Positions 1 to 8,818 of a DNA stretch of 64,000 nt are shown here, piece after piece. Within the stretch, counting starts at the first letter, position 1. The number at the start of each line of letters is the position of its first letter. This stretch comes from Roseinatronobacter monicus. Its GTDB lineage: Bacteria; Pseudomonadota; Alphaproteobacteria; Rhodobacterales; Rhodobacteraceae. The stretch covers positions 1,359,001-1,423,000 of the forward strand of contig NZ_VFPT01000001.1 in NCBI RefSeq assembly GCF_006716865.1, given 5' to 3'. The notes under the pieces are model-generated. The model worked only from the letters and a program-made list of their open reading frames with translations. It was not told the DNA's origin and searched no databases. The translations under genes and the position numbers were made by a program.

Positions 1-1113
1 GTCATCGTGCTGGAGGCGCACCGCGTGGGCTTTGGCGCATCGGGGCGCAATGGCGGACAGGTCAGTCCCGGCCAGCGCATTGAGCAGGACGCGATCGAGG
101 GCATGGTTGGTCAGGACGATGCGCGCAAACTGTGGGATATCGGGCTGGAATCGCGCGATCTGGTGCGTGATCTGATTGCGCGACATGATATGGATTGCCC
201 GTTCAAACCCGGTGTTATCCATGCCGATTGGAACGCGCGCGACGTCCCCCACGCCCATGCCTATGCCGAGAAACTGGCGCGGGACTATGACTATCACGAC
301 ATCGAACCGCTGGACCGCGCCGCGATCCAGCAGAGCGTCAAATCGGCGGCCTATCAGGGGGGCACGCTGGATCGCGGGGCAGGGCATTTGCACCCGTTGC
401 GCTTTGCCTTTGGCCTTGCGCGGGCCGCACAGGCCGCTGGCGCACAGATATGCGAAGGCTCGCTCGTGGTTGATATTCAGCAAGGCGCGACTGTCAAAGT
501 GCACACACAAACCGGCCATGTCGAGGCAGATCATGTCCTGCTGGCTGCCAATGGCTATATGGGCGGGCTGGTGCCGCAAGTTGCCGCCAAGGTCATGCCG
601 ATCAACAACTTTATCATTGCGACCGAACCCCTTGCGCCAGATACTGTACTGAGCCGCGATGTTGCTGTGGCTGACAGCAAATTTGTCATCAACTATTTCC
701 GTTTGTCCGAAGATGGGCGGCTGCTGTTTGGCGGGGGCGAAAGCTATGGCTACCGCTTCCCCGATATCGTCAAGACTGTCCGCAAGCCGATGCTGGAGGT
801 GTTTCCGCAGTTAAAGGATACGCGGATTGACTACAGTTGGGGCGGCACTCTGGCAATCACGATGACGCGGTTGCCTTGCTTCATGCGGCTTGCGCCAAAT
901 GTCCTGTCTGCCTCGGGATATTCCGGGCATGGCGTGGCGATGGCGACAATGGCGGGCAAGATCATGGCTGCAGCGATAGCGGGACAATCGGAACAGTTCG
1001 ATACAATGGCCCGCGTGCGCCTGCCCAGTTTTCCGGGCGGTCGCGCGTTGCGCAGCCCTGTTCTGGTGTTGGCGATGACGTGGTTTGCTTTGCGTGACAG
1101 GCTTGGGATTTAG
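1..1113 (+). CDS. FAD-dependent oxidoreductase, DadA/PuuB-like (5' partial)
   Basis: This is the C-terminal part of an FAD-dependent amine or amino-acid oxidoreductase of the DAO superfamily. The frame is open from the first base, so the start codon and the N-terminal dinucleotide-binding glycine motif lie outside the window. The visible part opens with an ASGRNGGQ motif, typical of gamma-glutamylputrescine oxidase and related flavoenzymes, where it follows the FAD-binding fold. A C-terminal stretch with SGYSGHGVAMA is also typical of DAO proteins and contributes to flavin binding. About 370 residues are visible against the usual 430 or so. The substrate (glutamylputrescine, a D-amino acid or another amine) cannot be told from the sequence. 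Confidence 0.85.
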   Translation, partial: VIVLEAHRVGFGASGRNGGQVSPGQRIEQDAIEGMVGQDDARKLWDIGLESRDLVRDLIARHDMDCPFKPGVIHADWNARDVPHAHAYAEKLARDYDYHDIEPLDRAAIQQSVKSAAYQGGTLDRGAGHLHPLRFAFGLARAAQAAGAQICEGSLVVDIQQGATVKVHTQTGHVEADHVLLAANGYMGGLVPQVAAKVMPINNFIIATEPLAPDTVLSRDVAVADSKFVINYFRLSEDGRLLFGGGESYGYRFPDIVKTVRKPMLEVFPQLKDTRIDYSWGGTLAITMTRLPCFMRLAPNVLSASGYSGHGVAMATMAGKIMAAAIAGQSEQFDTMARVRLPSFPGGRALRSPVLVLAMTWFALRDRLGI

Positions 1114-1137
1114 CCTGTCAGACATCGGGGGCAGGGC

Positions 1138-1153
1138 GGCGGCGTGCGCCGCC
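1138..1153. terminator. possible bidirectional hairpin between convergent genes
   Basis: A GGCGGC/GCCGCC stem with a GTGC tetraloop lies between the convergent oxidoreductase and phaR genes. No T-tract follows on either strand, so terminator function is only suggested by position. Confidence 0.3.
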
Positions 1154-1169
1154 TTGCGCGCAGCATCTG

Positions 1170-1715
1170 CTACTTGTTCAGGGTCGAAAGTTTTTGCTGC
1201 AATTCAGATAATTGCTTCTTGATCTCGTCCAACTCATCACTGTCGGTTGATGGCGTGGTGGTTGATGTTGGAACGCCCGGCCAACCGGCCATCATGGTTT
1301 TCATGAAGGCTTTTTGCTGGCGCTGCATTTCTTCGAAACCCGGCATGTTTGCCATCGGATTGGCGCGGGTCATGTTGTCCACGATTGTGGACTGCCCGTC
1401 CCGCAGCATCTCGAATGACATGGCCAGAAATTGCGGCACAACGCTTTGGGCTTGCGTGGTGTAGCTGCGCACCAGATCGTTCAGCACCTCTAGGGGCAGC
1501 ACACTTTCGCCCCGGCTTTCATGCTCGGCAATGATTTGCAGCAAATATTGCCGCGTAAGGTCGTCGCCGGATTTCAGATCCACGATTTGAACTTCGCGGC
1601 CAGAGCGGATGAAACCTGCAATATCTTCCAGCGTCACATAGTCACTGGTTTCAGTATTATACAGGCGGCGGCTGGCATAGCGCTTGATCAACAGCGGCTT
1701 TGCGGTGTCTGACAT
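1170..1715 (-). CDS. phaR: polyhydroxyalkanoate synthesis repressor PhaR
   Basis: PhaR is a DNA-binding repressor of phasin and PHA genes that also binds PHA granules, so it senses polymer. The N-terminal PHB/PHA accumulation regulator domain is clear (IKRYASRRLYNTETSDYVTL near residues 8-27, followed by the GREVQIVDLKSGDDLTRQYLL region). The C-terminal third is Gln/Leu rich and probably coiled coil. I chose the ATG at 1715 because GAGGGG lies just upstream of it; an in-frame ATG 36 bases further upstream is less likely. It lies downstream of phaP and phaC on the same strand, separated from phaP by a strong terminator, so it probably has its own promoter. The matching operators are seen at phaP. 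Confidence 0.93.
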   Translation of the reverse strand: MSDTAKPLLIKRYASRRLYNTETSDYVTLEDIAGFIRSGREVQIVDLKSGDDLTRQYLLQIIAEHESRGESVLPLEVLNDLVRSYTTQAQSVVPQFLAMSFEMLRDGQSTIVDNMTRANPMANMPGFEEMQRQQKAFMKTMMAGWPGVPTSTTTPSTDSDELDEIKKQLSELQQKLSTLNK

Positions 1716-1776
1716 GGATATCCCCTCGCCCATGAATATGCGTTGCCTCAAGACTAGGCGAGGTTTGCATAAAAGG

Positions 1777-1805
1777 AAAGGGCGAGCGTCATGCGCTCGC
1801 CCTTT
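1777..1805 (-). terminator. intrinsic terminator downstream of phaP
   Basis: A perfect 12-bp stem (AAAGGGCGAGCG with its complement) closes a 5-base loop. On the minus strand it is followed by a T-rich tract. It lies about 50 bases beyond the phaP stop codon and would separate phaP from phaR transcription. Confidence 0.8.
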
Positions 1806-1856
1806 GATCAGGCATCAACCGGGAGGAAGTGACGCCCGTAAATTTTTCGCGTCAGA

Positions 1857-2303
1857 TTACTTGGTCGAAGCAGTCTTTGCAGCTTTGGTTGCTGTGTCAG
1901 TTGCTTTCTTGACAGCAGCAGAAGCTTCTTCCTGCATGTCTTTGCCAGCAGCCATCATCAGTTCAACTGTGTCCATCTGGACTTTTTTCGCGATTTCAGC
2001 GAAAGCAGCGACATGCTCTGATGTCATCTCTGCCGAAGCCGAAGCGAAGTCGGACATGGCTTTGGAGTAATCAGCAGGGTCTTCCTTGATGGTCGACACT
2101 TCGCCAACTTTCGCCAGCGTTGCTTTTGTCCATTTGGTCGAAACTTCTGTGGACTTTTCAGCAGCTTCGAGAGCAACTTTGCTCATCTTTTCTGCCATTG
2201 CGGCTTGCGACTTGAACATGTCCTGCATTGCAGAAGTGTCCATTGGGAACGCGCCCATCATGTCTTTCATCATCTTTGTGTAATCGTTGTTTGCAGCAGC
2301 CAT
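1857..2303 (-). CDS. phaP: phasin (PHA granule-associated protein)
   Basis: This is a 148-residue phasin, the small amphipathic protein that coats polyhydroxyalkanoate granules and sets their number and size. The protein is Ala/Lys/Met rich with long helical stretches, a central ALEAAEKSTEVSTKWTKATL region typical of phasins, and a C-terminal tail of Ala-Thr-Lys repeats resembling the tails of granule-binding proteins. The start is supported by AAGGAG seven bases upstream. It lies just downstream of phaC but has its own promoter, with two CTGCN3GCAG sites, so phasin expression should respond to PhaR. The granule-coating function is inferred from family and context; the fold is low-complexity but the neighbourhood is decisive. 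Confidence 0.92.
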   Translation of the reverse strand: MAAANNDYTKMMKDMMGAFPMDTSAMQDMFKSQAAMAEKMSKVALEAAEKSTEVSTKWTKATLAKVGEVSTIKEDPADYSKAMSDFASASAEMTSEHVAAFAEIAKKVQMDTVELMMAAGKDMQEEASAAVKKATDTATKAAKTASTK

Positions 2304-2362
2304 GTCAGCTCTCCTTGCGTTTTAATTCCGCAGATCGCACTGTGCTCTCTGCCTCTGCAAAC

Positions 2363-2391
2363 AATATGCATGCTGCGGTGCAGCATTTCAA
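2363..2391 (-). promoter_or_regulatory. phaP promoter
   Basis: On the minus strand TTGAAA (2386-2391) and CATATT (2363-2368) are separated by exactly 17 bases. The spacer is almost entirely filled by a palindromic PhaR-type operator. This is a sigma-70-like promoter read by eye, not mapped. Confidence 0.6.
2370..2386. promoter_or_regulatory. PhaR operator 1 (in the -35/-10 spacer of phaP)
   Basis: The palindrome ATGCTGC-GGT-GCAGCAT contains CTGC-N3-GCAG. That is the TGC-rich CTGCN3-4GCAG motif reported for PhaR of Paracoccus denitrificans. It sits between the two promoter hexamers, where a bound repressor would block RNA polymerase. Confidence 0.7.
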
Positions 2392-2400
2392 GTATTTTTT

Positions 2401-2411
2401 CTGCACTGCAG
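2401..2411. promoter_or_regulatory. PhaR operator 2 (upstream of the phaP -35)
   Basis: A second exact CTGC-ACT-GCAG site lies 28 bases, centre to centre, from the first and just upstream of the -35 hexamer. The pair suggests cooperative binding. Confidence 0.65.
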
Positions 2412-2437
2412 CATAATTTTTGAGATTTTTTCCAACC

Positions 2438-4240
2438 CTATGACATCGCGTCATTTTTAGAACTTACAACATAGGTGCCAGGCGCGTCACACAGGGCTTC
2501 ATACTCCGAATCACCCGCTATACGCGCGGGAACCTGCGCACCAGAGCGCCTGCGCAGCCATTCTTCCCAATGCGGCCACCACGACCCCTCATTGAATGTC
2601 GCGCTCTCTAGCCAATCCTCTGGCACGCCCGATGGCGCTTCCCCTGTGTAGTGACCATACTTCTTCTTGCTGGGGGGATTGATGATCCCTGCGACATGGC
2701 CTGATTGGGACAGCACAAATGTCTTGTCGCGGCTGCCCATCTTCGAGATGCCGCGGAAACTGGACCGCCACGCGGCAATGTGGTCTGTCTCACATGCAAT
2801 CGCACAAAGCGGATGCTTGACCTCGGAAATATTCACATCCTCGCCACAGATGCGGAATGTCTCGGCGGCGAAGCGGTCATTCTGGCAAAGCCCGCGCAGA
2901 TACTCCACACACATCCGGCCGGGCAGGTTCGTGCCGTCGCCATTCCAGTACAGCAGATCAAATGCGGGCGGCGCTTCGCCCATCATATAGCTGCGAATGG
3001 CTGGCCCATAGATCAGATCGTTGGAGCGCAGATACGAGAAAGTCTGCGACATGAAGGAGCTGCCAAGATAGCCCTTGTCCGCGCATTCCGCCTCGATCCC
3101 GTCGACGAAATCATCTTCCAGAAAGACGCCAATCTCGCCCTGATCCGAGAAATCCGTCAATGTGGTGAAGAAGGTGGCCGAGCGCACGGATTTGTCCTTG
3201 CGCTTGTTCATCAGCGCCAGAACCATCGACAAGGTTGTCCCCGCGATGCAATAGCCGATGACATTGACCTGCTTCTCCTTGGTGATTTCACGCGCGACAC
3301 GGATCGCTTCCAGATACCCTTCCTCGACATAGGTATCCATGCCGACATCCGCATAAGAGGCATCGGGGTTCACCCATGACACGACAAACAGCGTGTAACC
3401 TTGGTCGACAATCCATTTGATAAGGCTGTTTTGCGGCTTCAGGTCCATGACGTAGAATTTGTTGATCCACGGCGGGAATATGATCAGCGGTGTGCGATAC
3501 ACCTTTTCCGTTGTGGGGGTGTATTGGATCAACTCGAACATGCGGTTGCGAAACACCACCTTGCCTGGTGTGGTCGCAATATTCTCGCCAACGGTAAAGG
3601 CGTCTTTGTCGGCCAGTGTGACTTGAAGTTCGCCCTTATGGGCTTCGATATCACGCACAAGGTTTTCCAGCCCGCGCACAAGGCTTTCGCCTTCTGTCTC
3701 GACAGCTTTCATCAAGGCATCGGGGTTGGTGGCCAGAAAGTTCGTAGGCGCCATCATGTCGGTGATCTGCTGCGTGAAATAGGCAAGACGCCGCTTTTCA
3801 CGTTCCGGGATCGAATCGAGCGATTGCACGGTGTGGTGCAGCGCTTCGGTTGCGATCAAGTATTGTTGCTTGAGGTAATTGAAATAGGGGTGCGATTTCC
3901 ACAACGGGTTGGCAAAGCGCCGATCATCCGAAGTGTTGTCCTCGGGGGCTACCAGCTTGCCCTTGCGCAACACTTCTTGCGCCTCGACATGGTGTTTCAG
4001 GGCCTTGCCCCAATATTCAAGCTGTTGTTCCAATGCCTTAGAGGGCTGCTTGACCATCTCGGTCCAATAGGCGGTTGCCGCATGCATGAACAGATCCGAA
4101 TCGGGCGCTTGCAAGCTTTGTCGGGGGGGATCACGATGCGCAAGCGCTTCGGTCAAGCGTTGGGTCAGTTCCTCAATGCGCGCTAAATTTGCCCGCATGC
4201 GTACTACTTTTTGATCATCTTCATATTCAGAAGTTGTCAT
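2438..4240 (-). CDS. phaC: class I poly(3-hydroxyalkanoate) polymerase
   Basis: PhaC polymerises (R)-3-hydroxyacyl-CoA, mainly 3-hydroxybutyryl-CoA, into polyhydroxyalkanoate on the granule surface. The 600-residue length is typical of class I enzymes. The N-terminal PhaC domain covers about residues 100-270 and an alpha/beta-hydrolase core follows. The lipase-like box is GYCIAG with the nucleophile Cys331; Asp486 (in CETDH) and His515 (in SGHVAG) complete the catalytic triad. The start is supported by GGGGGA about eight bases upstream. It is divergent from the depolymerase gene phaZ across a roughly 130-base gap and is followed by phaP, the standard Rhodobacterales arrangement. Confidence 0.97.
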   Translation of the reverse strand: MTTSEYEDDQKVVRMRANLARIEELTQRLTEALAHRDPPRQSLQAPDSDLFMHAATAYWTEMVKQPSKALEQQLEYWGKALKHHVEAQEVLRKGKLVAPEDNTSDDRRFANPLWKSHPYFNYLKQQYLIATEALHHTVQSLDSIPEREKRRLAYFTQQITDMMAPTNFLATNPDALMKAVETEGESLVRGLENLVRDIEAHKGELQVTLADKDAFTVGENIATTPGKVVFRNRMFELIQYTPTTEKVYRTPLIIFPPWINKFYVMDLKPQNSLIKWIVDQGYTLFVVSWVNPDASYADVGMDTYVEEGYLEAIRVAREITKEKQVNVIGYCIAGTTLSMVLALMNKRKDKSVRSATFFTTLTDFSDQGEIGVFLEDDFVDGIEAECADKGYLGSSFMSQTFSYLRSNDLIYGPAIRSYMMGEAPPAFDLLYWNGDGTNLPGRMCVEYLRGLCQNDRFAAETFRICGEDVNISEVKHPLCAIACETDHIAAWRSSFRGISKMGSRDKTFVLSQSGHVAGIINPPSKKKYGHYTGEAPSGVPEDWLESATFNEGSWWPHWEEWLRRRSGAQVPARIAGDSEYEALCDAPGTYVVSSKNDAMS

Positions 4241-4260
4241 AGTATGAATTCCCCCGTATC

Positions 4261-4279
4261 CTTTGCAGGTGCAGCAAAG
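4261..4279. promoter_or_regulatory. inverted repeat in the phaC/phaZ intergenic region
   Basis: CTTTGC and GCAAAG are separated by AGGTGCA between the divergent phaC and phaZ starts. It is TGC-rich and could be a degenerate PhaR site, but it does not match CTGCN3-4GCAG exactly. Confidence 0.3.
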
Positions 4280-4369
4280 ATCTCCTCACGTGATCTTAAC
4301 CTTGTACAGGTACGATGAAAAGCGACGATTCTGTATGGAATATGTCGTCAACGCAGAATGGGGACAGAC

Positions 4370-5650
4370 ATGAAGGGTATGGCGACCTACGACATGATGG
4401 AGTCGATTCGGAATACGAATGAATGGATGGGCGCGTCCGCCCGCGCCTTCGCTTCCTATCCAATGTGGGGGCTGACCCCCAACCCGATGTTCAAGGTCAT
4501 GTCCGCTTGGGGCCGCGTTGCGGAACGCAGTTTTGCACGCATGGTGATCAAGCCTGACTGGGGCATTACCAGCATAGTGGGCGAGGATGGGCGCGATCAT
4601 ATGGTCGAAGAAGTTGTCGAAGTGCCGCGCCCCTTCGGTGATCTGCTGCGCTTCAAGGTACATGGGCGTCCTGAAAAGGAACGCCGCGTTTTGCTCTGCG
4701 CGCCGATGTCGGGGCATTATGCAACGCTTCTGCGCTCGACCGTGGCCAGCTTGTTGCCCGATTGCGAAGTCTGGGTGACCGACTGGCACAATGCGCGCGA
4801 CATTCCAGTGTCCGAAGGTAAATTCGATATTGAGGATTATTCCATCTATCTGATGGATTTCATGCGCCATATGGGGCCGGACACGCATGTGATTGCTGTG
4901 TGTCAGCCGGTGCCGCTGGCCTTGGCCGCAACTGCCTATCTGGCCGAACAAGACCCCGATGCACAACCGCTGACACTGACGCTGATCGGCGGGCCGATTG
5001 ATCCCGACGCCGCACCGACCGAAGTTACGGATTTTGGCCGCCGCGTGACGATGGGACAGCTGGAGCATCTGGCGATTCAGCGTGTGGGCTTCAAGAATCA
5101 GGGGGTCGGGCGGCTGGTCTATCCGGGGCTTCTACAACTCGGCGGGTTCATTTCCATGAATATGGAGCGACATGCACAGGCTTTTGCAGACAAGATATCT
5201 GCCGAAGCGCGCGGCGATGGCGGCGAGCGTGACAAGCACAACCGGTTTTATGATGAATATCTGTCGGTCATGGACATGACCGCTGAATTTTATCTCTCGA
5301 CGGTCGAGCGGATTTTCAAAGACCGCGAAATTGCGCGCAACGCCTTTACGGTGGATGGGCACAAGGTTGATTTCTCGAAGATCACCAATGTCGCCGTCAA
5401 GATCGTGGAAGGCGAGAAGGATGATATCAGCGCACCGGGGCAATGCCTTGCTGCGCTCGATTTGCTGACAGGGCTTCAGCCCGACCAAAAAGCCAGCCAT
5501 CTGGAGCCGGGCGCGGGACATTACGGTATTTTCGCAGGAAAATCCTGGCGCAACAATATCCGCCCGCTGGTGATGGAATTCATGGATGCCCATTCTGGTG
5601 ACGACGGTGGCAAGAAAGCGAAACTGACACTGGCCGCGTCGAACGGCTAA
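4370..5650 (+). CDS. phaZ: intracellular poly(3-hydroxybutyrate) depolymerase
   Basis: PhaZ mobilises stored PHB from native granules in the cytoplasm. The protein of about 426 residues belongs to the i-PHB depolymerase family, with the C-terminal PHB depolymerase domain over the last half. As in the Ralstonia type, the nucleophile is a cysteine (Cys178 in VIAVCQPVP) rather than a serine. Asp351 or Asp352 (EGEKDD) and His384 (GAGHYG) are the likely remaining triad residues. ATG codons exist at 4358, 4370 and 4379; I chose 4370 because GGGGAC lies six bases upstream. It is divergent from phaC and followed by a strong terminator, so it is a single-gene unit. Confidence 0.93.
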   Translation: MKGMATYDMMESIRNTNEWMGASARAFASYPMWGLTPNPMFKVMSAWGRVAERSFARMVIKPDWGITSIVGEDGRDHMVEEVVEVPRPFGDLLRFKVHGRPEKERRVLLCAPMSGHYATLLRSTVASLLPDCEVWVTDWHNARDIPVSEGKFDIEDYSIYLMDFMRHMGPDTHVIAVCQPVPLALAATAYLAEQDPDAQPLTLTLIGGPIDPDAAPTEVTDFGRRVTMGQLEHLAIQRVGFKNQGVGRLVYPGLLQLGGFISMNMERHAQAFADKISAEARGDGGERDKHNRFYDEYLSVMDMTAEFYLSTVERIFKDREIARNAFTVDGHKVDFSKITNVAVKIVEGEKDDISAPGQCLAALDLLTGLQPDQKASHLEPGAGHYGIFAGKSWRNNIRPLVMEFMDAHSGDDGGKKAKLTLAASNG

Positions 5651-5675
5651 CCAGATTTGCGACCACCGCGCTCTT

Positions 5676-5702
5676 GGCCCCGGACATGTTCCGGGGCCTT
5701 TT
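5676..5702 (+). terminator. intrinsic terminator downstream of phaZ
   Basis: A perfect 9-bp GC-rich stem (GGCCCCGGA/TCCGGGGCC) with a CATGT loop is followed by TTTT, 25 bases after the phaZ stop codon. The convergent lysE-type gene ends about 45 bases further on. Confidence 0.88.
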
Positions 5703-5747
5703 GCATGGGCGAGAGGTTCGGCAATCGATCGTTGTTGCGCGACCGTG

Positions 5748-6329
5748 TCAACGCGCCAACATCCACAGCGCGACACAGGCCAAAACCAGCGCAAACCCCC
5801 GATTAAGTAGCCGCGCCTGTCGCGGATCACGAAAGCGCCGCAAAAACAGATCACCTGCGACGGTCCAAAGGCTAAAGGCCACCAGATTGTTCAGCGTGAA
5901 CACTGTCGTGACACAAAGCACCAGTGCGACACCCGGCGCAGGCGGCAGGAATTGCGCGAACATGGCGGCGATGATGACATAGGCCTTGGGGTTGAATACC
6001 AGCAGAACTGCCCCGTCCAATACGCTGGCCTTGACGGTGTCACCCTTTTGGCGCTGTTGGCCTGCGGCCCAGAACCGCACGGCCAGCCACAGGATATAGG
6101 CACTGCCGGCATAGCCAATGGCCACAAATAGCGCGGGCGCCATGGGTGCGACCGACGCGAATCCCAACCCGATTGCGGATGTTACAAACCATGTTGCCAG
6201 ATGATAGCCAAGGCTTGGCGCGAGACTGGCGCGCCATCCATAGCGTGCGCCGATGGCTGCAAAGACCAGATTGCCGGGGCCGGGGCTATAGGCAAGTGGG
6301 AGCAGGAACAAGAGCAGCGCGACGAACAT
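5748..6329 (-). CDS. LysE/RhtB family amino-acid exporter
   Basis: This 193-residue inner-membrane protein of the LysE/RhtB translocator family would export amino acids or similar small metabolites. The family signature SPGPGNL is present near residues 15-21 in the first helix, and the hydrophobic profile fits five to six transmembrane helices. A central NPKAYV motif is also typical of RhtB members. The start has AAGG about ten bases upstream. It is convergent with phaZ and divergent from pmbA. The exported substrate cannot be inferred. Confidence 0.88.
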   Translation of the reverse strand: MFVALLLFLLPLAYSPGPGNLVFAAIGARYGWRASLAPSLGYHLATWFVTSAIGLGFASVAPMAPALFVAIGYAGSAYILWLAVRFWAAGQQRQKGDTVKASVLDGAVLLVFNPKAYVIIAAMFAQFLPPAPGVALVLCVTTVFTLNNLVAFSLWTVAGDLFLRRFRDPRQARLLNRGFALVLACVALWMLAR

Positions 6330-6503
6330 GCCTTAAACCTTTCAAAGGATGGATGTGTGTCTGTGCCACATTGCTGGCACTTTGCGCGACCCGTATCCTG
6401 CGCAAAGTAATGGCTGGCGCGTTTTTCGCCTGAGGGCATTTCATTTCAGCCCCATGCGCATTAGATGATGCTATCTATATCCTCAGGAAGGCCGAGTTTT
6501 CGC

Positions 6504-7865
6504 ATGCATGATACAGACCTGACCAAAGCACTCGCGCCCGTTGCAAATGCTCTGCTGAAAGCGGCGCGCGCCGCTGGCGCAGATGCCGCCGATGCAGTTG
6601 CCATTGAGGGGCGCTCGATTTCGATTGATGTGCGCAAGGGCGGGTTGGAGCAGGCCGAACGGGCTGAGGGGCTGGATATAGGACTGCGCGTTTTTGTCGG
6701 GCAGCGTCAGGCGTGCATTTCATCGTCAGATACCCGACCCGAAACATTGGAAGCGATGGCCGCCCGCGCAGTTGCGATGGCGCGCGAAGCGCCCGAAGAC
6801 CCCTATGCCGGTCTGGCAGAGACAGCTCAGCTTGCCATGCTGCGCTCTGCCGAAGGGTTGGAGTTGTTCGATCCCGCGCCAGAGCCAGACCCCGCAACCC
6901 TGCAAGAAGACGCGCGCCGCGCCGAAGCGGCGGCAGAAGCGGTCAAGGGGGTGTCTCAGGTGCAATCGGCCTCTGCCGCTTACGGGTCGCAAGCCATCTG
7001 GTTGGCCGCCACAAACGGGTTTCAGGGCGGCTATGGGCGCAGCTCGCGCCATACGTCTTGTGTCGCAATCAGCGGCGAGGGCACAGGCATGGAGCGCGAC
7101 TGGTGCGGCGAAGGGCGCATTTTTCAGGCTGATCTGCCCGCGCCAGAAGAGATTGGCCAACTGGCCGCCGAGCGTGCAGTGGCGCGGCACGGTGCGCGCA
7201 GACCCAAAACCGGCACCTACCCAGTTCTGTATGACGAACGCATTGCCTCCAGCCTGATCGGGCATTTGCTGGGCGCGATAAACGGTAGCGCCATCACGCG
7301 CGGGTCAAGCTGGCTGCGTGACGCGATGGGCGAGCAGGTCTTGCCCAAGGGCATGACCCTACGCGAAGACCCGGTGCGCGTGCGCCGCTCTGGCTCTCGC
7401 CCGTTCGATGCGGAAGGGCTGCAAAGCCGCGTCAAGGATCTGGTGTCCGATGGTATCTTGCAATCTTGGGTGCTGGATCTGGCAACCGCGCGCAAATTGG
7501 GAATGGAGAGCACTGCCAACGCTGTGCGCGGCACCTCTGCGCCGCCATCCCCCTCGACCTCGAACCTGATCCTGACGCAGGGTGACAAATCCCGCGAAGA
7601 ACTGATCGCCGAGATGGGCACGGGGCTGTTGGTAACCTCGCTTATCGGATCGACTATCAATTCCACCACGGGCGACTATTCGCGCGGGGCCAGTGGGTTC
7701 TGGATCGAAAACGGGCAGATCGCCTATCCTGTCAATGAATGCACGATTGCTGGCAATCTGCGCGAAATTCTGGGCCGGATCATCCCTGCCAATGACGCGC
7801 GCGACCATCTGTCCAGTGTCGTCCCCTCATTGCTGGTCGAAGGGATGACCCTTGCGGGAGAGTGA
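6504..7865 (+). CDS. pmbA: TldD/PmbA family metallopeptidase-like protein
   Basis: PmbA (TldE) partners TldD in proteolysis of modified peptides (microcin B17 maturation, CcdA degradation in E. coli). The PmbA subunit itself lacks the metal site. The 453-residue protein shows the TldD/PmbA fold: an N-terminal domain with the SISIDVRKGGLEQAE region and a C-terminal segment with GTSAPPSPSTSNL and TTGDYSRGASGFWIENGQI, strong family signatures. I chose the ATG at 6504; AGGAAGG lies about 12 bases upstream, and an ATG further upstream adds non-conserved residues. Its stop overlaps the start of the next gene, so the two are probably co-transcribed. Confidence 0.92.
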   Translation: MHDTDLTKALAPVANALLKAARAAGADAADAVAIEGRSISIDVRKGGLEQAERAEGLDIGLRVFVGQRQACISSSDTRPETLEAMAARAVAMAREAPEDPYAGLAETAQLAMLRSAEGLELFDPAPEPDPATLQEDARRAEAAAEAVKGVSQVQSASAAYGSQAIWLAATNGFQGGYGRSSRHTSCVAISGEGTGMERDWCGEGRIFQADLPAPEEIGQLAAERAVARHGARRPKTGTYPVLYDERIASSLIGHLLGAINGSAITRGSSWLRDAMGEQVLPKGMTLREDPVRVRRSGSRPFDAEGLQSRVKDLVSDGILQSWVLDLATARKLGMESTANAVRGTSAPPSPSTSNLILTQGDKSREELIAEMGTGLLVTSLIGSTINSTTGDYSRGASGFWIENGQIAYPVNECTIAGNLREILGRIIPANDARDHLSSVVPSLLVEGMTLAGE

Positions 7866-8634
7866 CGATCTGACCCTACTTGTTGCAGCAGCCCATGCCG
7901 CAGGCGAAATCGCAAAGCGTCATTTCGGCGAGGGGCCAAAATCTTGGGACAAGGGCGCGGGCCAAGGTCCGGTGTCAGAGGCGGATCTGGAAATCGACGC
8001 GATGCTGCGCGACATGCTGCTGGCGGCGCGGCCCGACTACGGGTGGTTGTCTGAAGAAAGCACGGATGATCCGGCGCGCCTGCATTGTGCGCGCGTCTTT
8101 ATTGTAGATCCCATTGATGGAACCCGCTCCTTTCTCGACGGGCAAACGGGCTTTGCCCATGCGCTGGCGATTGTCGAGGACGGGCGGCCCATCGCTGCGG
8201 TGGTACATCTGCCGATGATGGGCCTTACCTATGCGGCTGCGCGCGGCAAAGGCGCTTTTCTTGGCGGTCAGAGGTTGCGCGTGACAGATCGCGCCACACC
8301 GACCGGCGCGGAAATGCTGGTGACGCGCCCGCAGATGAACCCGGCCAATTGGCCCGGCGGTGTGCCTGCGATTGAGCGCCATTTCCGCCCCTCACTAGCG
8401 TGGCGGCTGGCCTTGGTGGCAGAGGGCAGGTTCGATGGCATGCTAAGCTTGCGATCCACATGGCACTGGGACATTGCCGCAGGCGTGTTGCTGATTGAAG
8501 AAGCGGGCGGCGTTGTGACCACAGGGGCAGGTGATGAAGTGCTGTTCAACACTGAAAAACCTGCGGCCGACGGCGTCATCGCTGCCGGACCCGCGTTGCA
8601 TGCGGGGCTGATGCAGCATCGGCTTGGGGGCTGA
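7852..8634 (+). CDS. inositol monophosphatase family protein (CysQ/SuhB-like)
   Basis: This 260-residue member of the Mg-dependent inositol monophosphatase superfamily would hydrolyse a sugar phosphate or 3'(2'),5'-bisphosphate nucleotide. The metal-binding motifs are present: LSEES around residue 64, DPIDGTRSF near residue 85 and WDIAAG near residue 205. The only usable start is a TTG at 7852, overlapping the pmbA stop by 14 bases, so translation is probably coupled. In Rhodobacterales this gene often precedes lipid A genes, as here. The choice between 3'(2'),5'-bisphosphate nucleotidase and true inositol phosphatase is not resolvable by eye. Confidence 0.88.
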   Translation: MRESDDLTLLVAAAHAAGEIAKRHFGEGPKSWDKGAGQGPVSEADLEIDAMLRDMLLAARPDYGWLSEESTDDPARLHCARVFIVDPIDGTRSFLDGQTGFAHALAIVEDGRPIAAVVHLPMMGLTYAAARGKGAFLGGQRLRVTDRATPTGAEMLVTRPQMNPANWPGGVPAIERHFRPSLAWRLALVAEGRFDGMLSLRSTWHWDIAAGVLLIEEAGGVVTTGAGDEVLFNTEKPAADGVIAAGPALHAGLMQHRLGG

Positions 8635-8818
8635 TCTGACGCCCATCACACAAGTTTTCCCTCCTCCCTCGGCGGAAATTGGCGTAACACTGGCGTCGGT
8701 ATGAACAGCTTAAAGGGATGCCGCGATGATGACACCTGTGTTTCTGCGCAATTTCGGCGCGTGTCTGCGCATGTCGGATGATGCGGCATTCTGTTGTCAA
8801 AAGGGCTGAAGGGTCTCT

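Noticed and set aside
3401..4186. 261-codon plus-strand ORF opposite phaC
   Set aside because: It is an antisense shadow of a strongly conserved gene in GC-rich DNA, with no ribosome-binding site or family match.
4286..5068. 260-codon minus-strand ORF opposite phaZ
   Set aside because: It is His- and Arg-rich antisense sequence to a recognised enzyme, typical of a high-GC shadow frame.
8726..8809. 27-codon ORF between the phosphatase-family gene and the WaaA-like gene
   Set aside because: It is short, has only a weak ribosome-binding site and no recognisable pattern, so it is not supported as a gene.
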